The notes under the pieces are model-generated. The model made no database searches. It had not been told where the DNA came from and saw only the letters and a list, made by a program, of their open reading frames with translations. DNA of 64,000 nucleotides from Streptomyces sp. NBC_00510 (GTDB taxonomy: Bacteria > Actinomycetota > Actinomycetes > Streptomycetales > Streptomycetaceae). The stretch is from NCBI GenBank assembly GCA_036013505.1, contig CP107851.1:5048001-5112000 (forward strand), in the 5' to 3' direction. Of the stretch, positions 1 to 11,091 are shown in pieces. The translations under genes and the position numbers were made by a program. Each line of letters begins with the position of its first letter. Position 1 is the first letter of the stretch.

Positions 1-483
1 GACCTGGCCAGGGTCGCGCTGCGAGCCGCCAAGGAGCAGGCCCGCGCGAGGGGCGCGGCCGCCCAGCAGAAGAAGCAGGCCCGGCGCGGGGGCTTGCGCA
101 GTGGTGCGCGGGCGGACGGGCGGGACCCGCTGCCCCTGGGCGCCGCGATCAGCCGGCTGATCACCGAGCGCGGCTGGGAGGCCCCCGCGGCGGTGGGCGG
201 CGTGATGGGCCGCTGGCCGGAGCTGGTGGGCGACGACGTGGCCCTGCACTGCCAGCCGCAGCGGTACGACGAGGAGGACCGGGTCCTCACGGTGCAGTGC
301 GACTCCACGGCCTGGGCGACCCAGCTGCGGCTGCTCGCCCCGACGCTCGTGGCCAGGCTGAACGCCGATCTCGGGCACGGCACCGTGAAGTTGATCAAGG
401 TCCTGGGGCCGGGAGGACCGGTGCGTTCGTACGGGCGTCTGCGTGCCCCCGGGAGCCGTGGGCCGGGCGATACGTACGGATAG
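1..483 (+). CDS. DUF721 (DciA-like) protein, 5' truncated by window
   Basis: The frame is open from base 1 and reads DLARVALRAAKEQARARG, so the true start lies upstream of the window; 160 codons are visible. A basic, Ala/Arg/Gln-rich N-terminal stretch is followed by a DUF721 domain (residues about 50-135 of the visible part, with WPELVGDDVA and a Trp-Ala-Thr-Gln core). DUF721 includes DciA, the helicase loader/operator of bacteria lacking DnaC. In actinobacteria this gene sits between recF and gyrB, which fits the gyrB gene downstream. The family is recognised; a helicase-loading role is inferred from the family. Confidence 0.85.
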   Translation, partial: DLARVALRAAKEQARARGAAAQQKKQARRGGLRSGARADGRDPLPLGAAISRLITERGWEAPAAVGGVMGRWPELVGDDVALHCQPQRYDEEDRVLTVQCDSTAWATQLRLLAPTLVARLNADLGHGTVKLIKVLGPGGPVRSYGRLRAPGSRGPGDTYG

Positions 484-777
484 GCCGGGAACCTGCTGTG
501 CGTAATCGGGTCGAAGCCCTGTGCGCCCGCGTGAGCCGTTTTGGGACCCGGTCCGCGTGTGGGGAGTCGGCTGGAGGTACTTCCGTCGGGCACACGGGAA
601 CTCAGGTACCGCCAAAGCCCCATCTATGTCGGCGCTACCGGTAGACTGGTGGCAGTACCGCCCGCCCCTGGCCTCCGGCACCGGGGGACCCCAGCGGGAC
701 CAGTCGAACGATGTCGAGTGATGCAGCCGGTTCCGCGCCGCGGGACCCGGCTCATGCTGTGCCAGAAAGGGCGCTTC
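484..777 (+). other. gyrB upstream region (294 nt, no gene)
   Basis: No convincing gene is seen here. A TAGACT hexamer at 642-647 could be a -10 element for gyrB, but nothing at the expected distance upstream resembles a -35. The gyrB ribosome-binding site AGAAAGGG ends at 771, six bases before the chosen GTG. The reading frame of gyrB is open back to 541, but that extension has Pro/Arg-rich non-conserved content and is best taken as leader. Confidence 0.4.
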
Positions 778-2796
778 GTGGCCGATTCCGGCAACCCCAA
801 CGAGATCAATACGTCCGCAGCTGACGGCTCCGCCGCGCCCGCCACCGGTGGGGCGTACGACGCCAGCGCGATCACCGTCCTTGAGGGCCTGGACGCGGTT
901 CGCAAGCGCCCGGGCATGTACATCGGCTCGACGGGCGAGCGCGGCCTGCACCACCTGGTGTACGAGGTCGTCGACAACTCCGTCGACGAGGCACTGGCCG
1001 GTCACGCGGACACCATCAACGTCACGATCCTCCCCGACGGCGGCGTGCGCGTGGTCGACAACGGCCGCGGCATCCCGGTGGACATCGTCCCGTCCGAGGG
1101 AAAGCCCGCCGTCGAGGTCGTGCTCACGGTGCTGCACGCGGGCGGCAAGTTCGGCGGCGGCGGCTACGCCGTCTCCGGCGGTCTGCACGGCGTCGGCGTC
1201 TCGGTCGTGAACGCGCTGTCGAACAAGGTCGCGGTCGAGGTCAAGCGTGAGGGCTTCCGCTGGACCCAGGACTACAAGCTCGGTGTTCCCACCGCCCCGC
1301 TGCAGAAGAACGAGCCGGTCGCGGAGACCGGCACGATCGTGACCTTCTGGGCCGACGGTGACATCTTCGAGACCACCGAGTACTCCTTCGAGACGCTGTC
1401 GCGGCGCTTCCAGGAGATGGCCTTCCTCAACAAGGGCCTGACCATCTCGCTGACCGACGAGCGTCCCGAGCACGCGGACGTGGAGAACGAGGGTCAGCCG
1501 CGCTCGGTCGCGTACCACTACGAGGGCGGCATCGTCGACTTCGTGAAGTACCTGAACTCGCGCAAGGGCGAGCCGGTCCACCCGTCGGTGATCGACATCG
1601 ACGCGGAGGACAAGGAGCGGCTGCTCTCCGTCGAGGTCGCGATGCAGTGGAACACCCAGTACAGCGAGGGTGTCTACAGCTTCGCCAACACCATCCACAC
1701 CCACGAGGGCGGCACCCACGAGGAAGGCTTCCGCGCCGCGTTGACCACGCTGGTCAACAAGTACGCGCGCGAGAAGAAGCTGCTCCGCGAGAAGGACGAC
1801 AACCTCACCGGTGAGGACATCCGCGAGGGTCTGACCGCGATCATCTCGGTCAAGCTGGGCGAGCCGCAGTTCGAGGGCCAGACGAAGACCAAGCTCGGCA
1901 ACACCGAGGCGAAGACCTTCGTCCAGAAGGTCGTGCACGAGCACCTGACGGACTGGCTGGACCGCAACCCCAACGAGGCCTCGGACATCATCCGCAAGTC
2001 CATCCAGGCGGCCACCGCCCGGGTGGCGGCCCGCAAGGCGCGCGACCTGACGCGTCGCAAGGGACTGCTGGAGACGGCGTCGCTGCCGGGCAAGCTGAGC
2101 GACTGCCAGTCCAACGACCCCGCCAAGTGCGAGATCTTCATCGTCGAGGGTGACTCCGCCGGCGGCTCGGCCAAGTCCGGCCGCAACCCGCAGTACCAGG
2201 CGATCCTTCCGATCCGCGGCAAGATCCTGAACGTGGAGAAGGCGCGGATCGACAAGATCCTGCAGAACACCGAGATCCAGGCGCTGATCTCGGCCTTCGG
2301 CACCGGTGTGCACGAGGACTTCGACATCTCGAAGCTGCGCTATCACAAGATCATCCTGATGGCGGACGCCGACGTGGACGGCCAGCACATCAACACCCTG
2401 CTGCTGACCTTCCTCTTCCGCTTCATGCGGCCGCTGGTCGAGGCAGGCCACGTGTACCTCTCCCGTCCCCCGCTCTACAAGATCAAGTGGGGTCGGGACG
2501 ACTTCGAGTACGCGTACTCCGACTCCGAGCGCGACGCCCTGATCGAGCTGGGCCGGCAGAACGGCAAGCGTGTGCGCGAGGACTCGATCCAGCGCTTCAA
2601 GGGCCTCGGCGAGATGAACGCCGAGGAACTGCGGGTCACCACGATGGACGTCGACCACCGCGTGCTCGGCCAGGTCACCCTGGACGACGCGGCCCTCGCC
2701 GACGACCTGTTCTCGGTGCTGATGGGCGAGGACGTCGAGGCCCGGCGCTCCTTCATCCAGCGCAACGCCAAGGATGTCCGCTTCCTCGACATCTGA
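778..2796 (+). CDS. gyrB: DNA gyrase subunit B
   Basis: This is the ATPase subunit of gyrase, which introduces negative supercoils with GyrA as A2B2. The GHKL ATPase domain shows VDNSVDEALAG and GGLHGVGVSVVNALS. The Toprim domain shows EGDSAGGSAKSGRN and the metal-binding ADADVDGQH. The C-terminal RFKGLGEMNAEEL block and terminal VRFLDI are typical. The GTG at 778 is chosen because AGAAAGGG lies at 764-771 and because the protein then starts VADSGNPNE, giving 672 aa, a normal actinobacterial length. An in-frame start at 541 would add 79 unconserved residues. gyrA follows after 43 nt and is probably co-transcribed. Confidence 0.97.
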   Translation: MADSGNPNEINTSAADGSAAPATGGAYDASAITVLEGLDAVRKRPGMYIGSTGERGLHHLVYEVVDNSVDEALAGHADTINVTILPDGGVRVVDNGRGIPVDIVPSEGKPAVEVVLTVLHAGGKFGGGGYAVSGGLHGVGVSVVNALSNKVAVEVKREGFRWTQDYKLGVPTAPLQKNEPVAETGTIVTFWADGDIFETTEYSFETLSRRFQEMAFLNKGLTISLTDERPEHADVENEGQPRSVAYHYEGGIVDFVKYLNSRKGEPVHPSVIDIDAEDKERLLSVEVAMQWNTQYSEGVYSFANTIHTHEGGTHEEGFRAALTTLVNKYAREKKLLREKDDNLTGEDIREGLTAIISVKLGEPQFEGQTKTKLGNTEAKTFVQKVVHEHLTDWLDRNPNEASDIIRKSIQAATARVAARKARDLTRRKGLLETASLPGKLSDCQSNDPAKCEIFIVEGDSAGGSAKSGRNPQYQAILPIRGKILNVEKARIDKILQNTEIQALISAFGTGVHEDFDISKLRYHKIILMADADVDGQHINTLLLTFLFRFMRPLVEAGHVYLSRPPLYKIKWGRDDFEYAYSDSERDALIELGRQNGKRVREDSIQRFKGLGEMNAEELRVTTMDVDHRVLGQVTLDDAALADDLFSVLMGEDVEARRSFIQRNAKDVRFLDI

Positions 2797-2839
2797 GTCG
2801 GCCCCCATCAGCCGCCGCCCGAAAGGACTTTGACCAGCA

Positions 2840-5431
<2,592 letters not shown>

Positions 5432-5437
5432 GAAGCC

Positions 5438-6154
5438 GTGAGTGGAGCCGAGGGCGCCGCGGGTGGGACGGGCGCGGACGGAGGGCAGCCGATGCCGGCT
5501 GCCGTTCCGGACGCGATCGGCGGTGCCCCTGGCCCACGTACGGACAACGGCCCGCACCAGGGGGGAATCACCGTGACCGACACCCGTCCAGCGCAGCACC
5601 AGCACGCTGTGCACCAGCAGACCTACGGCGGTGGGCCCGGTGGCCCGGTCGCCGAGCAGCCGCAGCAGGCGCCGCAGCCGACCCAGGACCCGCACCAGCC
5701 GCCCCAGGCGTACGCGCCCCCGGCCGGCCCCCCCGCGACCGCGGGCGTCCGCCAGCCGCGTCCGGCGGCCCGTACCGTCCCGCGCACGCGCAAGGCGCGG
5801 CTGCGGGTGGCGAAGGCCGACCCGTGGTCGGTGATGAAGGTCAGCTTCCTGCTCTCCATCGCGCTGGGCATCTGCACGGTCATCGCGGTCGCGGTGCTGT
5901 GGATGGTGATGGACGCCATCGGCGTCTTCACCACGGTCGGCGGCACGCTCAGCGAGGCCACGTCGTCCGGCTCGGACGGCGGGTTCGACCTGGTGTCGTT
6001 CCTGTCGCTGTCGCGCGTGCTGACCTTCACGGCGGTCATCGCGGTCATCGACGTCGTGCTGGCCACGGCGCTGGCGACGCTCGGCGCCTTCATCTACAAC
6101 ATGTCGGCCGGCATGGTGGGCGGAATCGAGCTGACGCTGGCGGAGGACGAGTAA
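5438..6154 (+). CDS. DUF3566 membrane protein
   Basis: The 238-aa protein begins 6 nt after the gyrA stop. Its first about 115 residues are low complexity (Gln, Pro, Ala, His), followed by a basic RKARLRVAKADPWSVMKVSF entry and two membrane helices (about residues 130-155 and 192-222). The C-terminus ends GIELTLAEDE. DUF3566 proteins lie directly downstream of gyrA across actinobacteria, including mycobacteria; the biochemical role is not established. Two GTG starts are possible, 5438 and 5573 (GGITVTDTRP). I list the longer because it is spaced like a coupled operon gene, but the shorter is credible. Confidence 0.85.
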   Translation: MSGAEGAAGGTGADGGQPMPAAVPDAIGGAPGPRTDNGPHQGGITVTDTRPAQHQHAVHQQTYGGGPGGPVAEQPQQAPQPTQDPHQPPQAYAPPAGPPATAGVRQPRPAARTVPRTRKARLRVAKADPWSVMKVSFLLSIALGICTVIAVAVLWMVMDAIGVFTTVGGTLSEATSSGSDGGFDLVSFLSLSRVLTFTAVIAVIDVVLATALATLGAFIYNMSAGMVGGIELTLAEDE

Positions 6155-6202
6155 CCGATTTTGGGCCACGGCCCCGGGTGCGCTAATCTTTCAACGCAGC
6201 GC

Positions 6203-6276
6203 GGGGCTATAGCTCAGACGGTTAGAGCGCTTCCCTGATAAGGAAGAGGCCACAGGTTCAAGTCCTGTTAGCCCCA
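6203..6276 (+). tRNA. tRNA-Ile (GAT)
   Basis: The acceptor stem GGGGCTA (6203-6209) pairs with TAGCCCC (6269-6275), with discriminator A at 6276. The anticodon loop CTGATAA carries GAT at 6237-6239, and a GGTTCAAGTCC T-arm is present. The 3' CCA is not encoded (CCGC follows). It lies in the conserved actinobacterial position after gyrA-DUF3566. Confidence 0.97.
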
Positions 6277-6283
6277 CCGCGTG

Positions 6284-6316
6284 AACGGCCCGTACGGATC
6301 ATCCGTACGGGCCGTT
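6284..6316 (+). terminator. Hairpin after tRNA-Ile
   Basis: AACGGCCCGTACGGAT and ATCCGTACGGGCCGTT form a nearly uninterrupted inverted repeat, followed by TTCCTTG. It starts 7 nt past the tRNA and is the likely terminator of the gyrA-DUF3566-tRNA unit. Confidence 0.8.
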
Positions 6317-6431
6317 TCCTTGTCCGCGTCCGCGGAGTTGGTTCCGGTGGCAGGTCACCGTTCGATATCGACCGGTGTGTATAGTCGGGCCCGTCGGAAG
6401 ACCCCCAACGCAAGAAGGACGAGGTCGCGCG

Positions 6432-6572
6432 GTGAAGAAGTTTCTCCTGGTCGCACTGGCCGCCATCGGCGGTCTCCTCGTGTACCGCCAGATCCAGGCG
6501 GACCGCGCCGAGCAGGACCTGTGGACGGAGGCCACGGACTCCGTTCCGGCGGGTTCCGGCGCGAGCGTCTGA
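6432..6572 (+). CDS. DLW-39 family small membrane-associated protein
   Basis: This 46-aa protein begins with GTG at 6432, preceded by GAAGGACGAGG (6414-6424). It has one N-terminal hydrophobic segment, KKFLLVALAAIGGLLVY, then a charged tail containing EQDLWTEATDS, the Asp-Leu-Trp motif that names the DLW-39 family. The family is conserved in actinobacteria next to gyrA/tRNA-Ile and its function is unknown. An alternative upstream ATG at 6375 would add 19 residues without a ribosome site. A hairpin follows at 6603-6629. Confidence 0.8.
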   Translation: MKKFLLVALAAIGGLLVYRQIQADRAEQDLWTEATDSVPAGSGASV

Positions 6573-6602
6573 GACGGCACAGCCCGGACGAAGGATTCCC
6601 GA

Positions 6603-6629
6603 GGCCCCGATCACGATGTGGTCGGGGCC
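6603..6629 (+). terminator. Hairpin after DLW-39 gene
   Basis: GGCCCCGATCAC and GTGGTCGGGGCC form a 12-bp stem with one G-T pair and a 3-nt loop, 30 nt beyond the stop of the small gene. No T-tract is present, as is common in this GC-rich genome. Confidence 0.6.
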
Positions 6630-6751
6630 CCGTCATGTCCGCCCGTGGTCGCCCGGGCCGTTGTTGCCCGACCGTGACGTGATCCGCTTGTATTTGCTGT
6701 CGCAAATCAATAGCTTCGCTGAGGCCGACGATGTGCGAGGGGGAACAGCAC

Positions 6752-8641
6752 ATGCGACGAGGGAAGGCGCTGCCGCGCGGGCCCGTGGGGCCGCTGCGGG
6801 CGGCCGCGTGCGGGCTGCTGGTGCTGGGCGCCCTGCTGGGCCCGGCCGGGGCGGCCCAGGCCCAGGACCAGGCCGTGGACGACGGCGACGGGCTGGTCAT
6901 GGTGCTGGACTCCTCCGGCTCCATGGCGGGCGCCCGCATGACGGCGGCCAGGAAGGCCGTCGGCGCCGTCGTGGACGCGCTGCCGGACGGCTACCCGACG
7001 GGACTGCGGGTTTACGGCGCGGGCAAGGAGCACGGCTGCGACGACACCCGTCTGCTGGAGCCCGTGCGGCCGCTGGACCGGGACGCCCTGAAGCAGGCCG
7101 TGGCCGGGGTGCGGCCCCAGGGGGACACCCCCATCGGGCTGTCGCTGGAGAAGGCGGCCGCCGACCTGCCCGAGGACGGGCGGCGCACGATCGTGCTGGT
7201 CTCCGACGGCGAGGACACCTGCGGGGCACCCGAGCCCTGCGAGGTGGCGGCACGGCTGGCCGGGCAGGGCGTGGACCTGCGGATCGACACCATCGGCTTC
7301 CAGGTGCGCGGCGGTGCCCGCGAGCAGTTGGAGTGCATCGCCGAGGCGGGTCACGGCAGCTACTGGGACGCCCCCGACGCCGCCTCGCTCGTACGGCAGC
7401 TGACGCGGGCCTCCCGGTTGAGCGCTGACGCGTACCGCCTCCAGGGCCGGCGGGTGGACGGAGGGACGAGCGCCACCGGTGCGCCCGGGCTGTCCCCCGG
7501 CCAGTACGTCGACGACATCGGGCCCGGCGAGACCCGCTGGTACGCGATGACGCTGGACGCGGCCTCCACGGCGGACCTCGCGGTGACCGCGGTGCCGCGG
7601 CCGGGGGTGAAGGCCGCGTACGGGGACGGTGTCGAGCTGCGGCTGGCGGGCACCGGCAGGTACCCCCTCACCTGCGGCTCGGACACCGCGCACTTCGGGC
7701 AGGACGAGGGCGCGATGGTGGTCGGCGGCGCCGTCAGCCGGATTCCCGGCGACGACCGGGACGGCGCCTGCGACAGGGCGGGGCGCTACGTGCTCTCCGT
7801 GCACCGCACCAGCGCCGCCGGCTCCGACCGCGCCCGCTGGCCCATGGAACTGCGGTACGGCTCCGAGCGGCCGTTCCCGGCGGGCGCCACCCCGGCACCG
7901 GCCGCGACCCGCTACGGGGACCCGCCGGCGGCTCTGACGGGCGCACCGCGGGACGTCGAGGGCGGCACGGGGTTCAACGACGCGCGCCGGGTCGGCAGGG
8001 GCATCTGGCGGGACACGCTGCTGCCCGGTCAGACGCGCTTCTACAAGGTGCGGGTCGGCTGGGGACAGCGACTGACGTACACCGCCGACTTCGCCAACGA
8101 ACCGCTCCTGGAGGGTGGTTCCACGGCCTCGTCCTTCGTGGCGACGGCCGCGTACGGGCCGGGACGGCAGCCGCTGGGCGACGACTCCGGGGCCTCGCAA
8201 CGCCGCGGCTACTACGGGCGCCCGCTGTCCGTGGGGCTCGGCACGGTACCCGTGACCTGGACCAACCGCTGGGTCGTCAGTGGCGGCGCCCGGGGCGCCC
8301 GCACGGCGGGAGAGCACTACGTCGCGGTCTCGCTCGGGCCGGGCGCGGCGGGGCTGGCGCGGAACACGGCGGTGGGGGTCGTCCTGCGCGTGGACGTGAC
8401 CGGGACGGAACTGGCCGGACCGGAGTACGACGCGCCCGCGCGCGGCGGCGGTTCGGCCGCCGGCCGGGACGGCGGGGAACGGGCGGCGGCCGTGGACACC
8501 ACGGCGGCCGCAGCCCCCGCGGACGGCGGAGGCTTCATGACGGCGGGCGACGCGGTGGCGGCGGCCGCGGGCGGCGCGGTGGCGCTCGTTGGGGTCGGGA
8601 CGGTGGCCCTGCTGGGCCGCAGGCGGAGGGACGGGGCATGA
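6752..8641 (+). CDS. Secreted, membrane-anchored VWA domain protein
   Basis: The protein is 629 aa. A signal peptide spans about residues 1-38. A von Willebrand A domain follows with the MIDAS motif DSSGS (Asp53) and a downstream VSDGEDTC segment. A long extracellular region of about 370 residues leads to a C-terminal transmembrane helix near 600-622 and an RRRRDGA stop-transfer tail. GAGGGGGAA at 6737-6745 supports the ATG at 6752 over one at 6731. The next gene overlaps by 4 nt (ATGA), and its product is homologous to the part of this protein after the VWA domain (shared LPGQTRFY and VGWGQ blocks). VWA domains bind ligands through a metal ion; the partner here is unknown. Confidence 0.85.
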   Translation: MRRGKALPRGPVGPLRAAACGLLVLGALLGPAGAAQAQDQAVDDGDGLVMVLDSSGSMAGARMTAARKAVGAVVDALPDGYPTGLRVYGAGKEHGCDDTRLLEPVRPLDRDALKQAVAGVRPQGDTPIGLSLEKAAADLPEDGRRTIVLVSDGEDTCGAPEPCEVAARLAGQGVDLRIDTIGFQVRGGAREQLECIAEAGHGSYWDAPDAASLVRQLTRASRLSADAYRLQGRRVDGGTSATGAPGLSPGQYVDDIGPGETRWYAMTLDAASTADLAVTAVPRPGVKAAYGDGVELRLAGTGRYPLTCGSDTAHFGQDEGAMVVGGAVSRIPGDDRDGACDRAGRYVLSVHRTSAAGSDRARWPMELRYGSERPFPAGATPAPAATRYGDPPAALTGAPRDVEGGTGFNDARRVGRGIWRDTLLPGQTRFYKVRVGWGQRLTYTADFANEPLLEGGSTASSFVATAAYGPGRQPLGDDSGASQRRGYYGRPLSVGLGTVPVTWTNRWVVSGGARGARTAGEHYVAVSLGPGAAGLARNTAVGVVLRVDVTGTELAGPEYDAPARGGGSAAGRDGGERAAAVDTTAAAAPADGGGFMTAGDAVAAAAGGAVALVGVGTVALLGRRRRDGA

Positions 8642-9876
8642 TCCGCAGAGCACTCACATCGGTGGCGGCGGCGCTCGCGCTGCTGGCGGGACCGGCGGGA
8701 GCGGCGTACGCCGACCCGGCCGTCCCCTCCTGGCAGCCGCAGGGCGAGGAGGTGCGGGGCCGGGCGAGCACCGCGGACGCCCCGCAGCTCAAGCCCGGAG
8801 TCCTGTACCGGGACAGTCTGGCGGCGGACGAGGGCGGCAAGAACTACGCCCTCGACCTGGACGCGGTGCGCTCGGCCTACCTCGCGGTCTTCGCGCTGCC
8901 CCGCCCGGGCTCCGAGGTGGCGTACGGGGACGGCATCGAGCTGACGCTGACGAGCACCGACGGCACCCGCTGCGACAGCGACCGCCGGACGTTCTCCGCA
9001 GACGGGGCGGCACGGCCCATCGGCACCTGGGTCAAGCGGACCATCGGCAAGGACGGGCCGTGCCAGGAGGCGCACGCGTACGTCCTGGAGGTGACCCGCA
9101 CCTCGCAGGGCACCTCGGACGCCGCGCCCTGGCCGCTGCAGATCCGGTTCACCCACGAGCCGGGGCTCACCGGCGGCGCCACGCCCGGCCCCGCCCTCAG
9201 CCCGGGCACGCAGACGCCGGTGCCCGCGAGCGGCACCGCCCGCGGGGCCACCGGCGGCGCGGACTTCGCCCATGCCGGGACGCTGGGCACCGGGGTCTGG
9301 AAGGACGAGGTGCTGCCCGGGCAGACGCGCTTCTACCGGGTGCCGGTCGGCTGGGGACAACAGGCCTGGGCCGCGGCGGACTTCGCCAACGCGGACGTGA
9401 CGAAGCCGGGCGGCTACAGCGGCTCCGGTGTGCGCGTGGAGGTCTACAACCCGCGCTGGGCCTTCATCGGCGGCGACACGGCCTCCTACTCGGGCGAGCA
9501 GACCTCCGTCACCGCCACGACCGGGAAGGTCGCCTACGCCAACCGCTACGAGAGCGGTAACGCCGTGTCGGCAGCCCGCTTCGACGGCTCCTACTACCTG
9601 GCGGTGTCGGTGCACCCGGAGGTCGCGGGCTTCGTCGACGGCGCCGTCCCGGTCACGCTGCGGATCAACGTCGAGGGCGCCGCGCAAGCGGGGCCGTCGT
9701 ACGACGGTGACCCCGGCGAGGACCTGGGCCTCCCCGGGGAGCCCGGCTCCGGGAACCCACTGCTGCGCGCCCTCGGCTTCGCGGGCCTGGGCGCCGGCAC
9801 CGTGCTGCTGCTGTCGCTCGCGGTCTGGACGGTGGCTGCGCGGCGCGCGCCGGCCGCGGTCTCAGGAGGACGCTGA
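8638..9876 (+). CDS. Secreted, membrane-anchored protein, VWA-less paralogue of upstream gene
   Basis: The 412-aa product has a signal peptide (about 1-24, ending AYADP) and a C-terminal membrane helix near 380-402 followed by a short basic tail. Its extracellular part aligns by eye with the post-VWA half of the upstream protein: PRPGSEVAYGDGIEL versus PRPGVKAAYGDGVEL, and DEVLPGQTRFYRVPVGWGQ versus DTLLPGQTRFYKVRVGWGQ. It starts inside the upstream stop (ATGA, 8638-8641), so the two are translationally coupled. Its 3' end overlaps the convergent kinase gene by 15 nt (9862-9876). Function is unknown; a surface complex with its paralogue is an inference. Confidence 0.8.
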   Translation: MIRRALTSVAAALALLAGPAGAAYADPAVPSWQPQGEEVRGRASTADAPQLKPGVLYRDSLAADEGGKNYALDLDAVRSAYLAVFALPRPGSEVAYGDGIELTLTSTDGTRCDSDRRTFSADGAARPIGTWVKRTIGKDGPCQEAHAYVLEVTRTSQGTSDAAPWPLQIRFTHEPGLTGGATPGPALSPGTQTPVPASGTARGATGGADFAHAGTLGTGVWKDEVLPGQTRFYRVPVGWGQQAWAAADFANADVTKPGGYSGSGVRVEVYNPRWAFIGGDTASYSGEQTSVTATTGKVAYANRYESGNAVSAARFDGSYYLAVSVHPEVAGFVDGAVPVTLRINVEGAAQAGPSYDGDPGEDLGLPGEPGSGNPLLRALGFAGLGAGTVLLLSLAVWTVAARRAPAAVSGGR

Positions 9877-11091
9877 CAGGGCCCAGAAGCCGAAGGCGAG
9901 GCAAAGGGCCGCGACGAGCAGCATCGGCACGACGACCTTGGCGGGAGGGCCGGGCCGGCGCATCGGCGACGGTGCGCCGGCCCGGGCGGCCGGCACGGCC
10001 GGTGCGATCAGCGGGGGCGGCGGCGGAGCGACGGAGGCGGCCACCGGGGCACCGGCACCCGCCACGGTGGCCGTGTACGGACGCGTGGGCGCCGGGGTGA
10101 CCGGCCCCTGCGTCGGCGGTGTGGGCGGCGTCGGTGCCGTCGCGGCGGGCCGCGGGGCGGGTGCGGGCGGCGGCAGCCGGAAGCTCCCGGTCTCCTCCAC
10201 GGACGGCGCCGCGTCCACCGGTCCGTCGGGGGAGAAGCCGGCGGGCAGCGGCCCGATCTGGTCGAAGACCTCGACGGCCTCCTCGTCCGGCTCAGGGTCC
10301 GGCAGCAGCTCCACCGCCGCCGCCAGGGCCTTGCGGGCGCCCGCGGCGGTGCGGAAGCGGGCCTCCGGGTCCGGCTGCAGCAGGGTGCCGATCACCTCCC
10401 ACAGGGGGCCGGGGACGCCCTGCGGGGCCCGGGGCATGCCGTGGGCGTACTGGGTGACGATCGCCTCCGCGTCGGGCTTGCTGCCGCCGAGCAGGTAGAG
10501 CGCGACCAGCCCGGTCGCGTACAGGTCGGCGGGGAAGTCGGGCTCGGCGCCGAGCAGCTGTTCCGGGGCGAAGTAACCAGGGGTGCCCACGACGTAGTTG
10601 GCCGCGGTGAGCCGGGGCTCCCCCTTGCGCATGGCGATGCCGAAGTCCGACAGCCGCAGGTGCGGGCGCCCGGTGCCGGTCGCCTCCATCAGGAGGTTCG
10701 CGGGCTTGATGTCCCGGTGCACCACGCCCTCGGCGTGCACGGCCGTCAGGCCGGACAGCAACTGGTCGAGCAGGCCGCCGACATAGCGCGCCGGCAACGG
10801 GCCGTAGTCGCCGATGAGGTGCGACAGCGAGCCGCCGCGCACCAGGTCCATGGTGAACAGCACCTTGTCGTCGTCGGCCGCCCAGCTCGTGGGGGCCAGG
10901 ACGTGCGGGTGGTCGATGCGCAGCGCCTGCTCCCGTACGAAGCGCAGCAGGGCGTGGGCGTCGCTCTGCAGCAGCACCTTGGCCGCCACGTAGCGTCCGC
11001 GCCGCCGGTCCCAGGCGCGCCACACGGCGCCCACCCCGCCGCGCCCGACCGGATCGACCAGTTCGTACCGGCCCGCGAAGACCTCACCCAT
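9862..11091 (-). CDS. Ser/Thr protein kinase with short C-terminal membrane anchor
   Basis: The 409-aa protein is a Hanks-type kinase: glycine loop GRGGVGAVW, Lys38 in VAAKVLL, Glu54, catalytic Asp127 in VHRDIKPANLL, DFG Asp149, and GYFAPEQ. After the kinase domain there is a Pro/Ala-rich linker of about 110 residues and one terminal helix (VVVPMLLVAALCLAFGFWAL) ending SASS, so almost nothing lies outside the cell. The ATG at 11091 overlaps the stop of the upstream HTH gene by 8 nt, arguing for coupled translation. A longer start at 11157 lies inside the HTH gene. It faces the VWA pair tail to tail. Confidence 0.92.
   Translation of the reverse strand: MGEVFAGRYELVDPVGRGGVGAVWRAWDRRRGRYVAAKVLLQSDAHALLRFVREQALRIDHPHVLAPTSWAADDDKVLFTMDLVRGGSLSHLIGDYGPLPARYVGGLLDQLLSGLTAVHAEGVVHRDIKPANLLMEATGTGRPHLRLSDFGIAMRKGEPRLTAANYVVGTPGYFAPEQLLGAEPDFPADLYATGLVALYLLGGSKPDAEAIVTQYAHGMPRAPQGVPGPLWEVIGTLLQPDPEARFRTAAGARKALAAAVELLPDPEPDEEAVEVFDQIGPLPAGFSPDGPVDAAPSVEETGSFRLPPPAPAPRPAATAPTPPTPPTQGPVTPAPTRPYTATVAGAGAPVAASVAPPPPPLIAPAVPAARAGAPSPMRRPGPPAKVVVPMLLVAALCLAFGFWALSASS

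Noticed and set aside
642..647. TAGACT as the gyrB -10
   Set aside because: Kept only as a note because no matching -35 is present.
541..777. N-terminal extension of GyrB from an in-frame start at 541
   Set aside because: The extra residues look like translated leader, and a good ribosome-binding site precedes GTG 778.
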